DNA of 64,000 bases from Candidatus Halocynthiibacter alkanivorans (lineage in GTDB: Bacteria; Pseudomonadota; Alphaproteobacteria; Rhodobacterales; Rhodobacteraceae): positions 1 to 64,000 of the forward strand of contig NZ_QOLB01000117.1 of the NCBI RefSeq assembly GCF_003333265.1, given 5' to 3'. The notes beneath the pieces are model-generated. The model was given only the letters and a program-made list of their open reading frames with translations, ran no database searches and had not been told where the DNA came from. A program made the position numbers and the translations under genes. Shown one piece after another: positions 15,840 to 24,253 of this stretch; position 1 is the stretch's first letter, and every line of letters starts with the position of its first letter.

Positions 15840-15977
15840 GGTGGCATCGACATGAAAACCTGTAAGCGGCGGAGCAATACTCGGCCACGGTATCGGTAGT
15901 GTTGGCCTGTCGCGGGCGGCCTAATAGTCGGCCACCTTTGTCCTTTCGGTGTTCGGGAGGGCTTGGGGATATTTACC

Positions 15978-16260
15978 GTGGAATTGTATTTGAAGGTGCG
16001 TTGCGCCCATTTTCATGATGGGCTGAGCGGGCGCAAGATTGTCCGGAATTTTGGCATCAGCCGCGAAAGTGTATCGAAGATGTTGGCGTATTCAGAGCCG
16101 CCTGGCTATCGCCGAACGGCGGAGATCAAGCGTCCGAAGTTAGATATGTATACGGGGCAGATTGATCAGTGGTTGACCGAAGACAATATCCGTACTTGCC
16201 CAGAACCAGCATCGCCACAACATCCGCAGCCTCCTACATGCGCCTGCTGGGCGGAGAAGC
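15978..16260 (+). pseudogene. istA: istA transposase remnant
   Basis: The frame from GTG 15978 encodes MELYLKVRCAHFHDG, GRKIVRNFGISRESVSKML and PKLDMYTGQIDQWL, the N-terminal helix-turn-helix part of IstA. After about residue 70 the sequence jumps to what looks like the extreme IstA C-terminus in another frame (SYMRLLGGEAP ending in TGA that overlaps the istB start). The DDE catalytic core is gone. A single internal deletion of roughly 1.1 kb would explain this. The element cannot transpose by itself unless an IstA is supplied in trans. Confidence 0.8.
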
Positions 16261-16263
16261 GCC

Positions 16264-17028
16264 ATGACAACTGCACCCGAACTGCTGCTGGCCCATCACC
16301 TCAAAACACTCAGATTGCCAACCTTCCTGCGCGAGCACGACAAGCAGGCCCGCATCTGTGCCGCCGAAGGCGTGGATCACGTTCGCTATCTGGCGCGCCT
16401 GACAGAGTTAGAGGTGATCGACCGCGAACGGCTCATGGTTGAGCGCAGGATCAAGTCGGCAAAATTCCCGGCCGTCAAAAGTTTGGACAGCTTCGACTTC
16501 AAGGCAATTCCATCCCTAAACAAGATGATGGTCTTGGAGCTGGCGCGCTGTGAATGGATCGAGCGGCAGGAGAATGTCATCGCCCTTGGGCCATCAGGCA
16601 GCGGCAAAACCCATGTCGCGCTCGGGCTGGGGCTGGCGGCCTGCCAAAAGGGGTTGCCGGTCAGCTTCGTCACCGCCTCCTCACTGGCTCACGGGCTGAT
16701 GGAAGCCCGCAATGAGAAGCGTCTGCTACGATTGCAGCGACAACTGGCGAAGGTCAAACTGCTGATCATCGACGAACTGGGGTTTGTGCCGCTCAGCAAA
16801 ACAGGCGCAGAGCTATTGTTCGAGCTGATATCGCAACGCTATGAACGCGGATCCACACTGATCACGAGCAATCTGCCATTCGAGGAATGGACCGAAACAT
16901 TCGGCACCGAGCGCCTGACTGGCGCGCTGCTGGACCGACTGACACACCACGTGAACATTCTGGAGATGAACGGCGAAAGCTATCGTCTCAATCAAAGCCG
17001 GTCACGGCTCGCCAAAGCCAACGAATAA
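16264..17028 (+). CDS. istB: IS21-family helper ATPase IstB (254 aa)
   Basis: Full-length IstB: an N-terminal helical segment (LLAHHLKTLRLPTFLREHD), a Walker A GPSGSGKTH at about residues 109-117, Walker B LLIIDELGFVPLS, sensor region TLITSNLPFEEW and a C-terminal GALLDRLTHHVNILEMNG. IstB is an AAA+ ATPase related to DnaC that selects target DNA for the IstA transposase. Start ATG at 16264 overlaps the remains of the istA stop, as in intact elements. Its transposase partner is deleted, so this copy probably has no transposition role. Confidence 0.9.
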   Translation: MTTAPELLLAHHLKTLRLPTFLREHDKQARICAAEGVDHVRYLARLTELEVIDRERLMVERRIKSAKFPAVKSLDSFDFKAIPSLNKMMVLELARCEWIERQENVIALGPSGSGKTHVALGLGLAACQKGLPVSFVTASSLAHGLMEARNEKRLLRLQRQLAKVKLLIIDELGFVPLSKTGAELLFELISQRYERGSTLITSNLPFEEWTETFGTERLTGALLDRLTHHVNILEMNGESYRLNQSRSRLAKANE

Positions 17029-17188
17029 CAATTGGCCTGACGGCCAATGCACCCTGGAACCCGCTTGCTGTATGGGCGCCACACGTTCCAGTGCGCACAC
17101 ACAAACAAAACCCTCAGTCCATCAACAAAATGCCAAAGCTGCCGTCACGCCAAGTGGCCTGCTTTTGCTCCGCCAAGCTGGCAGGTTT

Positions 17189-17530
17189 TTACTCCGCCGT
17201 TGACACCGGGAGCAAAGCTTTTTGGACTGCCTCATCCCAGCCCAGATAAAAAATACCCCGATCGCGTATTACCGGGCGGGCCATCACCTTAGGCCGGGCG
17301 GAGACCTGCGCCTCTGCTTCCGAATTTTTCAGCCAATCGTTAAGCGCTCGGTAGTCATTCGACTTTCGATCCACCAGCCGATCCCCAAACTCTGCAATCA
17401 GTTCAGCCAATTCAACTTCGCTCAGAGGTTCTGCCCGGACATCGCGAAAACCGACCTTCTTGCCCGCGGCCTCCAGCGCCTTGCGTGCCTTCTGGCAAAT
17501 CGCGCAGGTGTTTAATCCATAGATCATCAT
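17189..17530 (-). CDS. ArsC/Spx-family protein with IS-derived C-terminus (113 aa)
   Basis: The protein begins MIYGLNTCAICQKARKALE, giving the thioredoxin-like fold and a CxxC version of the ArsC active site; KSNDYRALNDWL and RPVIRDRGIFYLGWDEAV are typical of the family. Known roles include arsenate reduction and Spx-like redox regulation; which applies here is unclear. The last codons (STAE) and the stop lie within the right end of the IS21 element, so the natural C-terminus was replaced by a few residues. The core appears intact and could still fold. Confidence 0.75.
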   Translation of the reverse strand: MMIYGLNTCAICQKARKALEAAGKKVGFRDVRAEPLSEVELAELIAEFGDRLVDRKSNDYRALNDWLKNSEAEAQVSARPKVMARPVIRDRGIFYLGWDEAVQKALLPVSTAE

Positions 17531-18101
17531 GTCGCAATCTCCTTCGGCGATGATCCTGCAATCTCATGTATTAACACCTCCAACGCAACCATTCGATCCT
17601 GCTTGGCTCCTCAGATGTTTCCTGAAAACCGAAACTGCTAGTTGATCCCAGCGTCTGCGCTCAAGTATATGTTGCGATCTTTGATTGCCGTGGTCCCAGT
17701 TCACGGCCCATTGTGACCGCTTGTGACGACTGCGGCGCAGCCAAAGTCTACTTTTCGTAGTTACTTGACTAATTCGCACCCGTTGGCTAGCTCGTCCGCG
17801 GGCTGCTGACGCCTGCCACCCGCGGACCTTCTGTCCTGGTAAAGTTCTGCAACAGATTGTCTTTGTGATCCTCCACGCACATCGCGCGGATGGTAACACG
17901 GGTAAGTTCATAATAACCGTGTTCCCTGGCAAAACTGCTGACGGGCGCGCCATATACCGCAGATTGGCAATGGCCTGCTGGGTGGCCCGTTTCGCTGACA
18001 ATCGCGCGTGCCCTGGGCGTGCCCCTGTGGTGATCCCGTCAAATCGGGTCGTAAATTCAAGCATATCCGCGAACTTGATAGCGCTGGCCACGCGACACGC
18101 A
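17531..18101. other. decayed region before repeat copy B
   Basis: No intact gene is recognised. A minus-strand frame without a start codon (about 18045 down to 17776) reads SFAREHGYYELTRVTIRAMC then EDHKDNLLQNF, which looks coding-like and may be the remains of a lost gene; its family is unknown. Competing frames on the same DNA are of similar length, so this is weak. Confidence 0.35.
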
Positions 18102-18618
18102 GTTTTTCGGCAGGCGCGCCAGTGTCTCAGAGGCGAACTCAACCCGATAGAGCAGATCCGACCCCGTCTGGCTGCACCCCTTTTGAGAGGTTGACCGAAT
18201 TCGCGTACTCGGAGCAAACAATATTCTCCGACATAGCGTGCAGCGTAGTGCCCTTTATCAACAATAAGAACTTACGCGAAAGGGAGACGACGGTTAGGAA
18301 ATGTTCAAATGGGCAGTCGTTGAGCAGATGCAATCGAATGCATCACAGCAAGCGGACGGAGATTTCCAAAAAACTTCAAGAATTGTGAAATACATTAATT
18401 CGACGAAATACAGCATCCTACTGCGTTTCGTCTGTCTGCAAGAGAATCCGGAACCTGACCTTTGGTTTACTTGCGCAAATTGTTCCGACGGCCAAGGCCG
18501 CATCACAACCGCGCTCTCGGAATGACAAGATTTCAATCGTGCACAATCTTGAACTACCTGGCGCGAAAAAGATGGACAGTGCTATGTTTCATCCGCTCCG
18601 TTCCCCTTGGCTTGCCGT
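18102..18618. repeat. long imperfect direct repeat, copy B
   Basis: Counterpart of the repeat at 1036-1553. It spans the 480 bp downstream of the recombinase stop codon plus about the last 12 codons of that gene. The similarity ends at CTCCGTTCCCCTTGGCTTG inside the recombinase coding region, which marks the likely crossover point. Together the two copies bracket about 16.5 kb containing the putative defence genes. Confidence 0.8.
18301..18525 (+). CDS. small unknown protein, copy B (74 aa)
   Basis: Homologue of the gene at 1236-1460. It has the same length and start context, with conserved AVVEQMQSNASQQADG, RIVKYINSTKYSILLRFVCL and WFTCANCSDGQ segments and substitutions in between. The frame has survived divergence in both copies, so it is probably translated. 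It lies just downstream of, and convergent to, the tyrosine recombinase. The CxxC pair is compatible with a metal site, but nothing more can be said. Confidence 0.55.
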   Translation: MFKWAVVEQMQSNASQQADGDFQKTSRIVKYINSTKYSILLRFVCLQENPEPDLWFTCANCSDGQGRITTALSE

Positions 18619-20195
18619 TCAAGCACCAGCCTTCTGGCGCGTTCAAATTCAGGCGTGCCCCTGTCCAGCCTGTGCTCGTGATAAAGGAGCATAAGGTCCT
18701 TATCATCTACGGTATCCACATTCTCTGCATCAAACTGATCGAAGATCTCGAACACGCGCTCGTCTGGAATCTGTTTGTAGTACTTAAGCGTCACGTCCTC
18801 ATCTTCATGCCCCATATTCATGGACCAGGCCTTCATTTCCTCCTGGGATTTGCAAATTTTCATGCTCAAGTTCCCAATGCATCGCTTGGCTGAGTGGGGT
18901 GGAAAACGTTTCCTCAGAGGCTCCGAAGCCGTTTTGAATGCCGCCGAAACAGCATGTGTAGAAGACATTACCGGAATGTTATCTGCGGACGAGGCAAATT
19001 GGCGTTTCACAAGGTGCTTTTCATCGGGGAACAGAGCATCTTCTGCCTCAAACCCCAGTGCGAGCAGTTCAGTTTTCCAGTCACAGACGACCCTGGCAAA
19101 GATCGCGGGGAGTGGGAAGAAGTTGATCCGTAAGCTTTTGCCATTCTTCGTACGCGAGCTTTTCGCATCCTGAACAACGATCTTCGCCGACACCTCAAGG
19201 TGCCCGATCTTCAAGGAGGTGATCGTGTCAGCCCGAAGAGCTGCCACGAATGCAATGGCCATCATGGCCTGGTCGCGCCGTTCTTTGCTGGTCCGGCACG
19301 GCATGCCACCCACCATTTCAACAGCTTCTTCCAGCGTTGGCGCAGGGCGTTTGTTCGGGGCCAGGGCAACAGCATCAAACTTCTTCGGCAGCTCAAAATA
19401 GCGCGGAAGCGTTTTGTTCAGGCCACGGTAGCCTTTTTGCTCGACCAACCACTCGAAGAACGACTTGAGGTGCGATGCGCGATGCCGAACTGTCGATATG
19501 CTGAACTGTTCTTTTGCGGAGGCATCAACACTTGATTTGAGGTGCTCACGGAATGCCACGACGTCAGCTATGGTGACCTTTGCAAACGCCTTGCCATCGC
19601 AGAAATCCTCAAACTGACGGATTGCCGCAAGCTTTGCCGAGATCGTTTTATCATCCCAACGGCCCGCGAAATGCAGCCACTCATACAGAATGCGATCATT
19701 CACCACATACCAGATCTCAGCCTTGGGCTGGCGATCGTTCCCAATACCAGCCGGGATTACCTCATATCCTTCGTCCAGGGAGGCCAGGCTGGTATTGGTA
19801 TCGGCGCACTTCAAAATCTTGTCGCAATCGGTCTCATTTACTCTTTTTGTGACCACGCCTCCACAGTTCGAACAGGCCCCCCACAACCCGCGAAGCCCAC
19901 CTTTTGTGGCGCCGCAGCTCAACGATTCAGGCGCTGGGAACATCCGGTAGCCGCACACAAAGCATTTGAATTCTCCCTTACGAAGATGCGCTTTGTTTGT
20001 CGGGCGCCGCGCATCACTGAACCGCTTCACCTCCGCCCCACGGAACACATAGGGAGTGAAGCCATCCGATGGCTTCAGACCTTCCTTGACCCAATTTGAA
20101 ACAGTGTTTCGAACAACTCCGTAGAGCGTCATGAGGTCATCGACCGCGTACACAAAATGCTTTTTTGGCCGAACGTTTTTATAGGAGCGGCTCAT
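18582..20195 (-). CDS. tyrosine recombinase with zinc-ribbon-like segment (537 aa)
   Basis: The C-terminal half has the catalytic pattern of phage-type integrases: ALRADTITSLKIGHL (Arg I), HSAKRCIG (His-x-x-Arg), MGHEDEDVTLKYY (His and nucleophilic Tyr). The N-terminal 60 residues resemble a small helix-turn-helix (DLMTLYGVVRNTVSNWVKEG). Residues about 75-120 carry two cysteine pairs (CFVCG and CSNCG), which is unusual for integrases. Its start overlaps the excisionase-like gene by four bases (ATGA). The similarity shared by the two long repeats ends within its last codons, so the attachment site probably overlaps the 3' end of the gene. Confidence 0.8.
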   Translation of the reverse strand: MSRSYKNVRPKKHFVYAVDDLMTLYGVVRNTVSNWVKEGLKPSDGFTPYVFRGAEVKRFSDARRPTNKAHLRKGEFKCFVCGYRMFPAPESLSCGATKGGLRGLWGACSNCGGVVTKRVNETDCDKILKCADTNTSLASLDEGYEVIPAGIGNDRQPKAEIWYVVNDRILYEWLHFAGRWDDKTISAKLAAIRQFEDFCDGKAFAKVTIADVVAFREHLKSSVDASAKEQFSISTVRHRASHLKSFFEWLVEQKGYRGLNKTLPRYFELPKKFDAVALAPNKRPAPTLEEAVEMVGGMPCRTSKERRDQAMMAIAFVAALRADTITSLKIGHLEVSAKIVVQDAKSSRTKNGKSLRINFFPLPAIFARVVCDWKTELLALGFEAEDALFPDEKHLVKRQFASSADNIPVMSSTHAVSAAFKTASEPLRKRFPPHSAKRCIGNLSMKICKSQEEMKAWSMNMGHEDEDVTLKYYKQIPDERVFEIFDQFDAENVDTVDDKDLMLLYHEHRLDRGTPEFERARRLVLERQAKGNGADET

Positions 20196-20578
20196 GACGT
20201 CGCACTCCTGCTCAGCTTCTCTGCCGCCGTTTCTGCCGAGCTCGATTTCTTGCGAGACAGGCGCAATGAAGCGCGGCTTTCGAATTCGAAGAGCTGCTCA
20301 TCTGACCAGCGGCTTGTGCCTGCGGACAGCTTGATCGGCTGTGGAAAATCGCCGCCTTTTTCTGCCCAACGCCAAACGGTTGCGTGCGACACACCATAGC
20401 GCTGCGCAACTTCGGCAATCGAAAGAAACCGGGATGCCGTTTGGGGTTTTGCGGGGCGCGCAACCGGATCGCCTTTTTTCGGCTGGCGTTTCCTGACCGG
20501 AGGCGCGGCATCGGCCTGACCACAGAAACCGAACAAGTCCCCGAGATCAGCGTTTGAATGCGGTGTGGTCTCAGACAT
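20192..20578 (-). CDS. AlpA-like excisionase / regulator (128 aa)
   Basis: Start ATG at 20578 is preceded by a G-rich site. The C-terminal half contains a MerR/AlpA-type helix-turn-helix (FLSIAEVAQRYGVSHATVWRW then FPQPIKLSAGTSRW), typical of excisionases and AlpA activators that bind phage and island att or promoter DNA. The N-terminal half is low-complexity and basic. Its stop overlaps the recombinase start (ATGA), so both are translated from one message. The partner most likely controls direction or expression of the recombinase. Confidence 0.75.
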   Translation of the reverse strand: MSETTPHSNADLGDLFGFCGQADAAPPVRKRQPKKGDPVARPAKPQTASRFLSIAEVAQRYGVSHATVWRWAEKGGDFPQPIKLSAGTSRWSDEQLFEFESRASLRLSRKKSSSAETAAEKLSRSATS

Positions 20579-20725
20579 TCGATGCCACCCCCATGCCCAG
20601 CGCCGGGGGAAGCAGAAACCTGAAAACACCGCACCGCCCCTTCAGAAGGGGCAATACGGATTGATCGTCAGCGAGGAGACAGGTGCTCGGGCGCGCGCTC
20701 TGCGACGTAGCTATTGAGGCGACCA

Positions 20726-20971
20726 TCAGGAAGGCCCCCGCATAGCGGGATCAACGCGGCCCGCATCAACCCATTCATTCAGGTCGGAGCCGCGATAAAT
20801 GATCTTGCGGCCCAGGCGGTAGAAGGCTGGGCCCTTCATCTTATGCCGCCATTGGGCCAGTTTGTCGCGATCACCGATAATGTCGAGTTCTGGATCGCCC
20901 AAGACGTAGCAGCGATCATTTTCAAAGAGATTGGGCAATGTAAGTGTTCCTTTCGTTGCCTTGAGTGGCAA
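20726..20971 (-). CDS. small helix-turn-helix protein, excisionase-like (81 aa)
   Basis: The middle and end (HKMKGPAFYRLGRKIIYRGSD then LNEWVDAGR) match short AlpA/excisionase-type DNA-binding proteins that read FYRxGRxIxYxxxDLxxW. The frame opens with TTG at 20971 inside an inverted repeat (CGTTGCC and GGCAACG, 20953-20974). A second possible start is TTG at 20938, seven bases after AAGGAA. It lies between the 220-aa gene and the recombinase pair and probably belongs to the integration machinery. Confidence 0.65.
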   Translation of the reverse strand: MPLKATKGTLTLPNLFENDRCYVLGDPELDIIGDRDKLAQWRHKMKGPAFYRLGRKIIYRGSDLNEWVDAGRVDPAMRGPS

Positions 20972-21005
20972 CGAATGGATGCGCCCTGATCTACATCGAC
21001 CGGCA

Positions 21006-21029
21006 GTCCCCGGTCTCGAAACCGGGGAC
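21006..21029 (-). terminator. hairpin after the 220-aa gene
   Basis: A 9-bp perfect stem (GTCCCCGGT and ACCGGGGAC) with a six-base loop lies just downstream of the minus-strand stop at 21031. It lacks a T-run, so it may be a pause or protection hairpin and not a true intrinsic terminator. Confidence 0.4.
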
Positions 21030-21030
21030 C

Positions 21031-21693
21031 CTAAACCCTTGATTTACCGACAAAACAAATTTGCTCGCTTGCATCAACATACGGTTTTGATTTGCCTCTC
21101 GGGCAATTTTCACTCAAATCTCGCCGAATCCTTTCGGCCAGATCCAGAACGCCAGTTCCAGCTTTTGGATCGTCTCCGCAGAGGTCCATGGCCATGCCCA
21201 GGTGGACGACGCCGCGATACCTCTTCCAGATATTCCTGAGGGCATCCTTATCTCTGGCACCACTTATGCCGAATTCTCTCGCGGCATCACTGACTTGTTG
21301 CAGTATCCCACCGACAACCTGAACACCCTGGAGCTTTCCTTCCCGAATTGAGAGCCAGACCGACTTTCCAATATGCTCGGCAATATTGAGTTTCCGCTCA
21401 TTCCCGTGTCCGTTTTCACCTTCATACCGCCGGGCAGTCTGCATGAATTCATAGATAGCCTCGTGCCGCGCGGGGGCCGACTTCGCCATCCCTGCGACAA
21501 ATTCGGTATTCTTTGGAGCCGACATCCAATCGCCGTCGCCTTCGTCCAGCAGCAACTCAAGCCGCGACGCCACCACGTCATGTTTCACATTTTTGATCGC
21601 TTGCAAGCGCTGCGTATTATCCTCCTCGCTCAAGGCAACCCGGATAAGATCGATATATTGAAACACAGCGCCGTCGATAAATACTGTTTCCAT
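21031..21693 (-). CDS. hypothetical protein coupled to integrase (220 aa)
   Basis: ATG at 21693 overlaps the integrase stop (TGATG), so it is likely translated by coupling. The protein begins METVFIDGAVFQYIDLIRVAL, is mostly helical and soluble, and has charged segments (HEAIYEFMQTARRYEGENGHG, VWLSIREGKLQG). A later stretch (RNIWKRYRGVVHLGMAMDLC) looks like a helical regulatory fold. No family is recognised. Being the second gene of the integrase transcript, it may be cargo or an accessory factor of the tRNA-linked element. Confidence 0.6.
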   Translation of the reverse strand: METVFIDGAVFQYIDLIRVALSEEDNTQRLQAIKNVKHDVVASRLELLLDEGDGDWMSAPKNTEFVAGMAKSAPARHEAIYEFMQTARRYEGENGHGNERKLNIAEHIGKSVWLSIREGKLQGVQVVGGILQQVSDAAREFGISGARDKDALRNIWKRYRGVVHLGMAMDLCGDDPKAGTGVLDLAERIRRDLSENCPRGKSKPYVDASEQICFVGKSRV

Positions 21694-22880
21694 CAGGACG
21701 CCACCGGATTGCAGGCGCTTACGACGAATTGAGACCAATCGCGCATCAATGCGCGTCGTTTTTCCAGCAGGTCTGAACGTGCGTAAGCTCTCTCCACATC
21801 CGACCCGACGGAGTGGGCTAAGCTCTTCTCAGCGACCTCCCGTGGGGCGTTCGCCACCTCAGAAGCCCAGTCCCGGAATGTCGACCGGAACCCATGCACA
21901 GTGACGCCTTCAACGCTCATTCGGCGTAACAGCATCAGCATCGACATATTGGACAGTGGCTTGTGCCGTTTCTGCCCCTCAAAAACGTAGTCAGACTTCA
22001 TTGCCTTCAACGGCTCGATGATCGCCAGCATTTCATCCGTCAGCGGAACACGGTGCTCTTCGCCCGTCTTCATACGTTCCGGCGGGCAGGTCCACAGGCG
22101 ATCTTCAAAATCGATCTCTTCCCAGCGAAGCCCCAGGGCCTCGCCCGTTCTTGATCCCGTCAGACACGTAAACATCAGAGCTTTTGCTGCCATCGCTTTG
22201 CGGGATTTCAGGTCAGCGTAGAAATCCGGCACATCTTTCCAGTGCATCGCCTTGTGGTGCTTCACCCTGGCTTTGACTTTCGGCAACGCCTGCGCGTCCT
22301 TGATCGCGGTGACCGGGTTCTCACCCGATCGGAACCCCTTGGAACGCGCCACATCCAGCACCGTCTTGATCCGTTGAGCAAGCCGCTTCGCGGTCTCATG
22401 CTTCTCCGTCCAGACAGGCGCAAGGCGCATCATCACTTCCGGCTGATCAATACTGTTGATCGGCATCCGGCCAATCTTGGGGAAGGCGTAGTCCCGCAAT
22501 GTGTTGATCCACTGCTGACCATGCTTGGCATTCTTCCACGTTGGCATCCGGTCAATATGAACCTGACGCGCCACCTCTTCAAAGCTCGGCACCTCCTGCC
22601 GCGCATTAAAACGTGGGTTCAACCCTTGCTTGGCCATGCGGCGATATTCCAGCGCCCGTTCACGCGCCTGGTTGAGCGTCACGATGTCCGCCCCACCCAA
22701 GCCAAAGTCAGTGCGCAGCGGTGCGCCTTTTTTGTTCTTCTGGCCTTTGACCACCACCCGCACGATCCAACGCCGAGCGCCGGATGGATCAACCACCAGA
22801 TACAAGCCGTTGCCATCTCCGTGACGCCCAGCGCTTAGATTCTCAACCAGCTTCTTCGTCAGCTTGCCAGATAGGGCCAT
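21693..22880 (-). CDS. P4-type tyrosine integrase (395 aa)
   Basis: The N-terminus (LTKKLVENLSAGRHGDGNGLYL, VDPSGARRWIVRV) is the DUF4102 arm-binding domain typical of P4-like integrases. The core has TGSRTGEALGLRWEEID (Arg), HGFRSTFRDWASE (His-x-x-Arg) and a late KSLAHSVGSDVERAYARSD (His, Tyr). Start ATG at 22880 matches the usual family start; longer frames exist upstream. It lies 150 bp from the 3' end of tRNA-Ser, the classic arrangement for an island whose attB is the tRNA 3' end. It should catalyse integration and excision of the region to its left. Confidence 0.9.
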   Translation of the reverse strand: MALSGKLTKKLVENLSAGRHGDGNGLYLVVDPSGARRWIVRVVVKGQKNKKGAPLRTDFGLGGADIVTLNQARERALEYRRMAKQGLNPRFNARQEVPSFEEVARQVHIDRMPTWKNAKHGQQWINTLRDYAFPKIGRMPINSIDQPEVMMRLAPVWTEKHETAKRLAQRIKTVLDVARSKGFRSGENPVTAIKDAQALPKVKARVKHHKAMHWKDVPDFYADLKSRKAMAAKALMFTCLTGSRTGEALGLRWEEIDFEDRLWTCPPERMKTGEEHRVPLTDEMLAIIEPLKAMKSDYVFEGQKRHKPLSNMSMLMLLRRMSVEGVTVHGFRSTFRDWASEVANAPREVAEKSLAHSVGSDVERAYARSDLLEKRRALMRDWSQFVVSACNPVAS

Positions 22881-23030
22881 TTCAAAATACCACATTTCAT
22901 ACCACTCAAGGAATGAATATAGGCACAACCGAAAGAAACTCAAGACAAACGAAAAATCCAGCTAAGCTCAAGTAAACAAATGAAAAAGGCCGCCCAAGGC
23001 GACCCAATTCAAACTAACAAAATTGTGTGG

Positions 23031-23120
23031 TGGCGGAGACGAAGGGATTCGAACCCTCGAGACCCTTCCGGGCCTACTCCCTTAGCAGGGGAGCGCCTTC
23101 GACCACTCGGCCACGTCTCC
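23031..23120 (-). tRNA. tRNA-Ser (anticodon GCU)
   Basis: The minus strand folds as a class II tRNA: acceptor GGAGACG pairs with CGTCTCC, anticodon arm CCCTGCTAAGGG gives anticodon GCT, a long variable arm follows, then a TTCGAAT T-loop, discriminator G and an encoded CCA. It should read AGC and AGU serine codons. The integrase on its 3' side indicates use as an integration site. Confidence 0.95.
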
Positions 23121-23538
23121 AAGGACGGGTAATAATTAGATGCCACTGGAGACACAAGGCTTTTCTTCTGCAACCTATCATTTTTACAAAACGGCGAGAC
23201 GTGTTGATTTTAAACGATTTTCGCCAAATTTTGTCGTTTTCATTCAATACAGAGCCCGAATTACTGCCATTTTCCGCCCTTACCCCGCCGTTCACCCTCA
23301 GCAGCACAGGATCGCATTTGTCGACGGTGCGACGGATAACCCAGGTCTGCCGTCCTCCGCAGACTTGTTGCCGCTTTGGCGACTGTTGTGAATGCTATGG
23401 GAAGCCGCTTTTCCAGTGGCCAACTTAAATCCTGTCCCACATAGTATTTTCGCTGATCACCCGTGTGTTGATTTGGCGAACACACTGGCGCGCCGGCCCG
23501 GCAAAGCAGCGTAAATCATCAGTGTTGCACAAAGATAT
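23121..23538. other. intergenic region upstream of tRNA-Ser
   Basis: About 418 bp with no convincing gene. It should contain the tRNA-Ser promoter on the minus strand and the promoter of the plus-strand gene at 23539. Open frames here lack motifs. Confidence 0.5.
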
Positions 23539-24253
23539 ATGAAGTTAAAAAACAAGGCTTTGAGAAAACGCTGCACGCTATTCTCTTTTGGTGCAATTGT
23601 TGCAAGCACCATTTCACTTTCCGGCATAGCGCAGCCCGTGCGTTCCAATACGGATGACAGTGAAATGCTGCTCAGGCGTTCTTTGACAGACATGGGTTAT
23701 ATAAGCGTCGACATTAAGCCATGCCGCATTTCATTCGCACGTGAGTTTGCACCAAACGAAGAGAACAATGGTTTCTTCAAATATGTCAGATCAATTGACT
23801 TGCGGAACTTACGTCTGGATGAGCTCACATATGTGAAAAAAAAGCGAGCGGGCCGGACTTCTTTTTACGAAATTTCGGCGCCATTCAACACCAAATACGA
23901 AAACGCATACCGTGCCGTGCCGTGCCGTGACATTATTCAGAATGTGGGTGCGCGAGTATTACCCTGGCCTTGACTGGCCATATGAGCGCCTTGCGGACCA
24001 TGATGCCTTTTCACTGATTATTGAAACGAAGCTTAAAGAACTACTTCCGGATATCTCCAAAATGAATACCTGGACACGTTTCGCAAGATTTGGCCCGGTC
24101 ACGAGTTTTCCATTTAAGTTCAGATTGAATTTCAACGACCCGTTGCCGCTGTCGAAATTTCGGCGCGCAATGCTTGCGCAAGCCGGGATAAACGGCTGCA
24201 CAAACCTGGAAACCGGACCTGCGACGCCAGATCGCCCCGAGATTGACCTGTGA
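23539..24253 (+). pseudogene. exported protein split by a pentanucleotide-repeat frameshift
   Basis: The first frame (23539-23973) starts with a signal peptide (basic start, hydrophobic core FSFGAIVASTISLSGI, AQP cleavage region) and continues as a soluble domain. At 23916-23937 a tandem GTGCC repeat occurs, and beyond it the first frame ends soon in AVPCRDIIQNVGARVLPWP. The +1 frame continues instead through VREYYPGLDWPYERLADHD to NGCTNLETG and stops at 24253. Gain of one 5-bp unit would join both parts into a protein of about 239 aa. Family unknown. It is either a pseudogene or a phase-variable gene. Confidence 0.6.

Larger units (their letters stand above)
15861..17205 (+). mobile_element. 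IS21-family element with internally deleted istA
   Basis: The left end TGTAAGCGGCGGAG and the right end, read on the minus strand, TGTCAACGGCGGAG are related terminal repeats; inside each end lie further copies of the CGGAG-type motif, as in IS21 elements. The length is about 1345 bp instead of the usual 2-2.5 kb because most of istA is missing. istB is intact. No clear target duplication was found. The right end replaces the 3' end of an arsC-like gene. Confidence 0.85.

Noticed and set aside
20953-20974. Inverted repeat at the start of the 81-aa gene as an attachment site
   Set aside because: It is short and occurs once; it is more likely a regulatory hairpin or chance symmetry.
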